Below are positions 59,559 to 64,000 of a DNA stretch of 64,000 nt, in pieces; positions within the stretch are counted from its first letter, which is position 1, and each line of letters starts with the position of its first letter. Below the pieces are notes generated by a model. That model did no database searches and was not told the DNA's origin. It saw only the letters and a program-made list of their open reading frames with translations. The position numbers and the translations under genes are program-made. Origin of the DNA: CALMEC01 sp964393105 (GTDB lineage Bacteria > Actinomycetota > Thermoleophilia > Miltoncostaeales > Miltoncostaeaceae); contig CAYMSM010000065.1 of the NCBI GenBank assembly GCA_964393105.1, positions 12,922 through 76,921 of the forward strand, written 5' to 3'.

Positions 59559-59912
59559 TCACGGCCCGGTCGCGCGGCGGGCGGTGTCCTTGGGAGTCGC
59601 CTCTTTGACCTTGGGTGTCCCACCGTCGGTGCTGGTCGAGCTTGAACCGGAGTCGGTTGAAGCGCCTGCGTCTTTGCTTGCGCCCGCGTCGCTCGTCGAC
59701 GCGCTGTCGGACTTGTCGCCGTCACGGGGACGTTTCTTCGTCCCGTAGTCCGTGTTGTGGAATCCGGTTCCCTTGAAGTGAATCGCAGGGGCGTAGAGCA
59801 CCCGCTGCGCGGCTTTGCCGCAGACCTCGCACGTGGAGATCGCGTCCTCGCTCATTCGCTGGATCACCTCGAACGTATGGCCCTTGGCACAACGGTACTC
59901 GTAGACAGGCAC
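59559..59912 (-). CDS. FmdB-type zinc ribbon protein with Ser/Asp-rich tail
   Basis: 117 residues from GTG 59912 with GGAGA upstream. The N-terminal 50 residues are an FmdB/CxxC-CxxC-like regulatory domain (VYEYRCAKGHTFEVIQRM, then CEVCGKAAQRVLYAPAIHFK and GTGFHNTDYG). The C-terminal half is low-complexity, rich in Ser, Asp, Ala, Gly and Thr (STSDAGASKDAGASTDSGSS). The zinc site is CAKGH...CEVC, with Gly-His after the first Cys. The family may regulate transcription or act as a small chaperone; its role is not known. Confidence 0.9.
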   Translation of the reverse strand: MPVYEYRCAKGHTFEVIQRMSEDAISTCEVCGKAAQRVLYAPAIHFKGTGFHNTDYGTKKRPRDGDKSDSASTSDAGASKDAGASTDSGSSSTSTDGGTPKVKEATPKDTARRATGP

Positions 59913-60067
59913 GCAATCTCCTCGTGCATCGAAATCCCGTGGAAGTATCGCACAATGGGTTGGCACTCTCGTAGGTCGTGTGCCAACAACCCCTCCAGGC
60001 TGGCTCCCGTCGAGGCCGCTGATACGATTGCGCGCTCCTGAGGACGCCTCGTCCCCAGGGATTCTCG

Positions 60068-60859
60068 ATGGTCGAACCGATGCGAAAGGGCGAGACCGTT
60101 CGACGCGCCCTCCTGATCGAAGCCGGGGTCGCCGCGGTCGTTGTCGCGACCGTCCGCCGAAGGCCCGTATTCGGCCTGCTGGCGGCAGCGGGAGGGGCGC
60201 TCGCCGCCTGGGGCGCGTTCGCGCGAAACAGCCCGCTCTATGGATCGGTGCTGCACAAGGGCTCGCCGGCCGAGCCCCGATTCGCCCTGACGTTCGACGA
60301 CGGCCCGGGTCCTTCGACCCCGGCCGTGCTGGAAGCGCTCCGCGAGGCGAAGGCGCGCGCGACGTTCTTCGTGCTCGGCCGCCAGGTCGAACGCCACCCG
60401 GACCTCGTCCGGCGTATCCTCGCGGAGGGGCATGAGCTGGCAAATCACGGGTATGACCACGGAATCCTCGTGTTCCGGAAACCGGCACACGTGCAGGAGC
60501 AGCTCGAACGCACCGAGCGCGCGGTGAACGCCGCCGCCGGCCGAGACGCGCTGGCACGTATGTTCCGCGCGCCACACGGCTTCCGGAGTCCGGCGACCGC
60601 GATCGCAGCCCGGCGGGCCGGCTACCGTCTGGCCGGCTGGAGCGCCGGCGTGTTCGACTCGGCCCAACCCGGCGCGGACGTGATCGCCGAGCGCGCCTGC
60701 CGAGCGCTCGAGCCCGGCGGGGTGCTCCTGCTGCACGACGCCGACGGATGGGACCCAACCGCGTCCCGAGAGCAGACGGCGGCGGCGATCGTCCCGATCT
60801 GCACGACCGCCCGCGCCCGCGGCCTCGAACCCGTTTCGTTGGGGGAGCTCATGCGATGA
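60068..60859 (+). CDS. Polysaccharide deacetylase (NodB homology domain)
   Basis: 263 residues from ATG 60068 (ATG 60080 is possible). An N-terminal hydrophobic segment (LLIEAGVAAVVVATV; VFGLLAAAGGALAAWGAFA) anchors it. The NodB domain has RFALTFDDGPGPSTPAVLEA (catalytic Asp, metal Asp), HELANHGYDHGI (HxxxH ligands), FRAPHGFRSPATAIAA and GGVLLLHDADGW. It probably removes acetyl groups from peptidoglycan, chitin-like or surface glycans. Its stop overlaps the next start (ATGA). Confidence 0.93.
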   Translation: MVEPMRKGETVRRALLIEAGVAAVVVATVRRRPVFGLLAAAGGALAAWGAFARNSPLYGSVLHKGSPAEPRFALTFDDGPGPSTPAVLEALREAKARATFFVLGRQVERHPDLVRRILAEGHELANHGYDHGILVFRKPAHVQEQLERTERAVNAAAGRDALARMFRAPHGFRSPATAIAARRAGYRLAGWSAGVFDSAQPGADVIAERACRALEPGGVLLLHDADGWDPTASREQTAAAIVPICTTARARGLEPVSLGELMR

Positions 60860-61923
60860 CGACAAACGTCGCCACGAGGCGCCGCCTGGCCCGCCGGGTC
60901 AGCCGGCCACTGCAGATCGCCCTGCTCGTGGGGATCGCCGCGTTCGTGGCGTGGCAGGTCGACATCGAGGCCCTGCGCACCGCGCTTCGCCCCCAGTCGT
61001 GGGGGTTCATCCTCCTTGCCATCGCGGCCAACACGGCGTCCGTCGTGTTCAAGGGCCTGGCCTGGAAGGGCGTTGTCGACGGGCTGCCCGCGATCCGGTC
61101 GCGCACGCGGCTGCGGGATCTTCTGAGCCCCCTCTTCGTGGGGTTCCTGTTCAACACCGTGCTCGCGGCGCGGCTCGGCGAGATCGTCAAGGTGTTGCTC
61201 GCGCGGCGACGCCTCGCGGCGCGGGGCGAAGAGGTGTCCAATACGATGCTGCTGGGCTCCGTCGTCGTCGAAAACCTCGTCTCGACGATCGCCTTGGTGG
61301 GGGTCGTCGTGACCGTCGGCATCTTCTTGCCGCTGTCGCGCTCGGTCTGGATCACGACAATCGTCATCGGCATCGTGTGCCTTGCGATCATCCTGGTCGC
61401 GCTGCTGCGAAGCCCGGGGCGGCACATGCCCCCGTGGCTTTCCACCGGCCCGCTGTGGATGCGGGCGACGCGCGCATTCGCGCGCCTTTGGGGCGCGGTG
61501 CGCGAAAGCCACCTGGGCCTGCGCAATCCCCGCCAGTTCGCCGCGGTCATGCTGCCGAGCATCGCGTCGTGGTGCGCGCAGCTGGTGGGCATCTACTGCG
61601 CGTTGCGGGCGTTCGGGTTGGACGTGGCGGGATGGAGCGGAGCCGGACTGCTCTTGGTGACGGTCACGGTCGCGCAGATCTTTCCGGTCCTGCCTGGCAA
61701 CGTCGGCGTGTTCCAGGCGGCGGTCGTCGTTCCGCTCACACACACCTTCCCCATCTCGAGCGCGAACGCGCTTGCGTTCGCGCTCGGTCTTCAGGCCACG
61801 GAGGTCGTCGTGGGCGTCGCCATCGGCTTCGTGTTCCTGATGGTCGAGGGCGTCAGCTTCGGCCAGCTCCGCGCCGAGGCTGAGGCCGAGGCACGCACGC
61901 GATCAGATGAGACAGAGCACTAG
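60856..61923 (+). CDS. Lysylphosphatidylglycerol-synthase-TM / UPF0104 family membrane protein (flippase-like)
   Basis: 355 residues from ATG 60856, coupled to the deacetylase by ATGA. About eight membrane helices with the family patterns WGFILLAIAANTASVVFKGL, LLSPLFVGFLFNTVLAARLG and LPGNVGVFQAAVVVPLTH, where the GN.G..Q..V stretch is the signature also seen in AglD and MprF transmembrane domains. No catalytic lysyl-transferase domain is attached. It may flip a lipid-linked glycan in the pathway of the deacetylase; that is inference. Confidence 0.88.
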   Translation: MTTNVATRRRLARRVSRPLQIALLVGIAAFVAWQVDIEALRTALRPQSWGFILLAIAANTASVVFKGLAWKGVVDGLPAIRSRTRLRDLLSPLFVGFLFNTVLAARLGEIVKVLLARRRLAARGEEVSNTMLLGSVVVENLVSTIALVGVVVTVGIFLPLSRSVWITTIVIGIVCLAIILVALLRSPGRHMPPWLSTGPLWMRATRAFARLWGAVRESHLGLRNPRQFAAVMLPSIASWCAQLVGIYCALRAFGLDVAGWSGAGLLLVTVTVAQIFPVLPGNVGVFQAAVVVPLTHTFPISSANALAFALGLQATEVVVGVAIGFVFLMVEGVSFGQLRAEAEAEARTRSDETEH

Positions 61924-62204
61924 AGAAAGGGCGACGCCGCGATCTCGATGACGAGCGTGATGAGGAGCACCGCGATCGCGAGTTGCCCGAGTCGGGAGAG
62001 ACCGTCAGGCGGCGTGCCCACCGCGCGCGACCTGCCCGGCGGGGGGATCTGCCAGATCGCCCACCGCAGCCCCACGGAGGCGAGCACAGCACCGAACTCC
62101 GCCAATCCGCCTTTGCCCAGCAGCACCAGCGCGATGCCCGCGGCCAGTCCGACGCAGAGCGCGATGACCTGTTCCTTGTCCCAGCCCTGCGTCAGCCAGC
62201 CCAT
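61920..62204 (-). CDS. Small membrane protein of unknown function
   Basis: 94 residues from ATG 62204 (MGWLTQGWDKEQ). Three hydrophobic stretches: VIALCVGLAAGIALVLLG, LAEFGAVLASVGLRWAIW and LGQLAIAVLLITLVIEIAAS. No family recognised. Its stop codon overlaps the stop of the convergent flippase-like gene (61920-61923). The hydrophobic pattern and a plausible start support a real gene. Confidence 0.6.
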   Translation of the reverse strand: MGWLTQGWDKEQVIALCVGLAAGIALVLLGKGGLAEFGAVLASVGLRWAIWQIPPPGRSRAVGTPPDGLSRLGQLAIAVLLITLVIEIAASPFL

Positions 62205-62385
62205 GCCGCGAAACGTACCTGCCAACGGACCATTCCACCGCAGGTGGGTGCGGAATGGTGACACCGGCCGCCGGTGCCGGTGGGCACTCCATCTGCTCAC
62301 CCCGGCGGCACCAGGTCGTCACCCACGGCGACCTCCATCCCGCCTACGGTCGCATCGGCTGGTCACCTACGCGAAAGGAGCGACA

Positions 62386-62742
62386 ATGTCTGTCCTCCCC
62401 GAGCTCAGCCCCGACGCACGCGTGATCGGGATCGTCACCCTGCTCGACGAGGCCCACGCGATGCTTCCCGCAGGGCCGCTCGCCGAGTTGCTGTTGGCCG
62501 TCCGCCGCTCACTGGACGAGGCCGAGGGGCGCGTTCCCGCCGGCACCAACGCATGGATCTCGGCTCTGCGCCCGGGTCTCTCCCAGGCTGCCAGGGTGTA
62601 CCTGCGCCCGATCGAGCTCCTGGTCCATGCCGCCGGCGACGGCTCACCCGTGCTCAGCCAGGGCCAGATCTGGCAGATCGATGCGTACCTCGACGAGATC
62701 GCCGCCCGACCGAACGGCGCGCGCCTGACACGCGCCGTGTGA
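62386..62742 (+). CDS. Hypothetical protein, all-helical, 118 residues
   Basis: ATG 62386 with AAAGGAG seven bases upstream. The protein looks helical and soluble: VIGIVTLLDEAHAMLPAGPL, AELLLAVRRSLDEAEGRVPA, ARVYLRPIELLVHAAGDGSP and a closing amphipathic helix. No domain recognised. It precedes the cupin gene by 109 bp on the same strand. The good ribosome site and coding character support a real gene; function is unknown. Confidence 0.6.
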   Translation: MSVLPELSPDARVIGIVTLLDEAHAMLPAGPLAELLLAVRRSLDEAEGRVPAGTNAWISALRPGLSQAARVYLRPIELLVHAAGDGSPVLSQGQIWQIDAYLDEIAARPNGARLTRAV

Positions 62743-62851
62743 CAGAGCGCTCGGGTTGTGGCGGCTGACCTCGCGGACAGCATTCGCTTCTTGCCAGGAG
62801 TCCAGAAGCAGGTGTAGCGTCGCGATACCGGTAACCATAAGGGAGGCATTC

Positions 62852-63214
62852 ATGGCCGAGTTGGAGGTGAGGAACCACGACCAGGCGGATGAGATCCGCC
62901 CCTTCGTGGGCAAGGGTCGGGTCGAGATCGTGAAGTTGGCCGCCGGAATCGTCGGGCGCGGGACGTTCGAGCCGGGTTGGCGCTGGTCGGAGCACGTCAA
63001 GCCGATCGCCGGCACCGAGAGCTGTCAGGCGCCGCACATGGGTTACTGCGTGTCGGGTCGGATGGTCGTCCGGATGGACGACGGAACCGAGAAGGAGATC
63101 GGCCCGGGCGACGTGATCGTCATCCCCCCTGGCCACGACGCCTGGGTCGTCGGCGATGAGCCGTGCGTCCAGGTCGACTTCACCGGCATGGAGACCTACG
63201 CCAAGAAGGGATAG
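62852..63214 (+). CDS. Cupin domain protein
   Basis: 120 residues from ATG 62852 with AAGGGAGG upstream. A single cupin_2 barrel: GTFEPGWRWSEHVKPIAGTE with CQAPHMGYCVSGRMVVRMDD, and GPGDVIVIPPGHDAWVVGDE. Metal-ligand His residues are visible in motif 1 (H of SEH, H of APH) and motif 2 (PPGHDA). It may bind a small molecule or act as a dioxygenase-like or regulatory cupin. A methyltransferase fragment begins right after it. Confidence 0.88.
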   Translation: MAELEVRNHDQADEIRPFVGKGRVEIVKLAAGIVGRGTFEPGWRWSEHVKPIAGTESCQAPHMGYCVSGRMVVRMDDGTEKEIGPGDVIVIPPGHDAWVVGDEPCVQVDFTGMETYAKKG

Positions 63215-63579
63215 TACTGGGGAAACCGGGTGCGCGCCGAATCCTCGACCCGGAGCAGGCTCACCTCGGCGCGCTCCACCGGCTTGCGGACTTCCGCGGA
63301 CGAGACGTGCTCGAACTCGGTTGCGGCGACGGGCGTCTGACCGTCGGCATCGCCGCGGACGCCGCCCGGGTGTTGGCCTTCGATTCCGACGCTGAGGCCG
63401 TGGGCAGCGCCCGCCGATCGCTGCCGGCAGAGCTCTCCAGACGTGTCGACTACCGGGTCGCCTCCGGGCACGAGATCGAGCTCGCGCCCAGGTCGTTCGA
63501 CATGCAGGACTCCCTGCGTCCTTGCCTCGCTCGATTTCGCTCGGCGATTCATCGACGCACCTCCGGCGGAGACCACTGA
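63163..63579 (+). pseudogene. Truncated SAM-dependent methyltransferase
   Basis: Recognisable from ARRILDPEQAHLGALHRLA through VLELGCGDGRLTVGIAADA (SAM motif I) and VLAFDSDAEAVGSARRSL to GHEIELAPRSFD. After that the sequence (MQDSLRPCLARFR) departs from the expected fold and stops, so the C-terminal half is missing. The only standard in-frame start is GTG 63163, inside the cupin gene. A CTG at 63217 sits seven bases after AAGGGA and fits the natural start better. Probably a decaying gene, though a short product could be made. Confidence 0.6.
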
Positions 63580-63635
63580 GGTCCGACCTGCTCGCGAGCG
63601 CTGCGACTCGCGCCCGCTCAGCTGCGTGTGGTGCG

Positions 63636-64000
63636 ATGATTCGTGCGATGGGAGCAGAGGCGGTGGATGAGCTCATTCGCAGGGGTTGGGAGGCACTGGC
63701 TGACGCTGACTGGGACGGCGCGCGCTCCTGCTTCGAGCAGGCTCACGAGCTGGGCGAGAGCGCCGAGGCTCTGGACGGGCTGAGCCGGGCCCTCCACTTC
63801 CAAGGGGAATACGTCCGGGCGATCGAGCTGACGGAGCGCGCGTTCGCGGCGTATCGGCGGCTGGACAAACTGGTGGAGGCTGCCGACCGCGCGCGCTGGC
63901 TGGCGTTCCTGCACGGCACGATCAACGGCAACATGGCGGTCGCGAGCGGTTGGATGGCGCGCGCGGAGACCCTGCTCGGGGATACGGAGGAGTGCGCGGG
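63636..64000 (+). CDS. TPR-containing regulator-like protein, N-terminal part (runs off right edge)
   Basis: Open from ATG 63636 (or ATG 63648) to the window end. The visible ~120 residues, with VDELIRRGWEALADADWDGA, EALDGLSRALHFQGEYVRAI and LERAFAAYRRLD-type helices, then GTINGNMAVASGWMARAETL, form tetratricopeptide-like pairs. This matches the N-terminus of actinobacterial TPR proteins that end in a LuxR-type HTH, but the C-terminus is outside the window and that part of the call is inference. Confidence 0.65.
   Translation, partial: MIRAMGAEAVDELIRRGWEALADADWDGARSCFEQAHELGESAEALDGLSRALHFQGEYVRAIELTERAFAAYRRLDKLVEAADRARWLAFLHGTINGNMAVASGWMARAETLLGDTEECA

Noticed and set aside
1..64000. CRISPR arrays, rRNA operons, intact tRNAs, prophage genes
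   Set aside because: Looked for throughout; none present. The only repeated modules are the lipoyl domains, the 72-bp pair and the two inverted-repeat elements.

Overview
The window is high-GC, gene-dense bacterial chromosome. Actinobacterial hallmarks include a fused oxoglutarate dehydrogenase/succinyltransferase (Kgd), a PknB-like kinase, an LCP cell-wall ligase, ClpS, a large Lhr helicase, a ROK glucokinase and frequent GTG/TTG starts with 4-nt ATGA/GTGA overlaps. The overall style suggests a deep-branching actinobacterium, perhaps class Thermoleophilia (Solirubrobacterales-like). That placement is inference, because there is no rRNA in the window. No phage and no CRISPR array were seen.

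Layout. 1-6.7 kb is accessory: a TetR gene coupled to an alpha/beta-hydrolase-glycosyltransferase fusion that runs off the left edge, a decayed hydrolase, a DUF1269 protein, a tRNA remnant, a VOC protein, a membrane Ser/Thr kinase, a tiny SFPASD-motif protein, a DUF1684 protein and a broken glutathione S-transferase. 6.8-10.2 kb holds divergent haem genes (hemA against hemE-hemH). 10.2-14.4 kb holds a methyltransferase remnant, a 168-bp inverted-repeat element, an MFS pump, a photolyase and a pRiA4b ORF-3-like gene carrying an in-frame insertion. 14.5-19.5 kb is a 1418-codon Kgd with two lipoyl domains, followed after 4 nt by a lipoate-ligase-like gene. 19.6-23.6 kb has a VapBC pair, uppP and clpS with a TPP enzyme. 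23.8-29.9 kb is gltB-gltD. 30-43.6 kb has a glycosyltransferase/acyltransferase pair, lhr, a MazEF-like pair, a hydrolase, a CBS protein, a beta-lactamase-fold hydrolase and an ABC/FtsX exporter. 43.9-52.4 kb has ftsH, a YihY protein, ppk, a subtilase and a RES/Xre toxin-antitoxin pair. 52.7-58.4 kb is one leftward cluster, glk-rsmI-metG-tatD-rsmA-ispE. 58.4-64 kb has envelope genes (LCP, polysaccharide deacetylase, flippase-like), small proteins, a cupin and the start of a TPR regulator-like protein.

Functional threads. Central nitrogen and carbon metabolism (GOGAT, Kgd with its presumed lipoylation enzyme) sits beside haem, isoprenoid/undecaprenyl and translation-maintenance genes. Most neighbours overlap or lie within a few bases, so translational coupling is the rule. 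Three toxin-antitoxin pairs and several gene remnants mark the recombining parts.

Most unusual points: the Kgd that keeps tandem lipoyl domains and an E3-binding domain next to a dedicated ligase; several genes whose best start is AUC or CUG; a 161-bp inverted-repeat insertion read through as protein; a 72-bp sequence repeated 38 kb apart in intergenic DNA; and a glutamyl-tRNA reductase that ends before its dimerisation domain.
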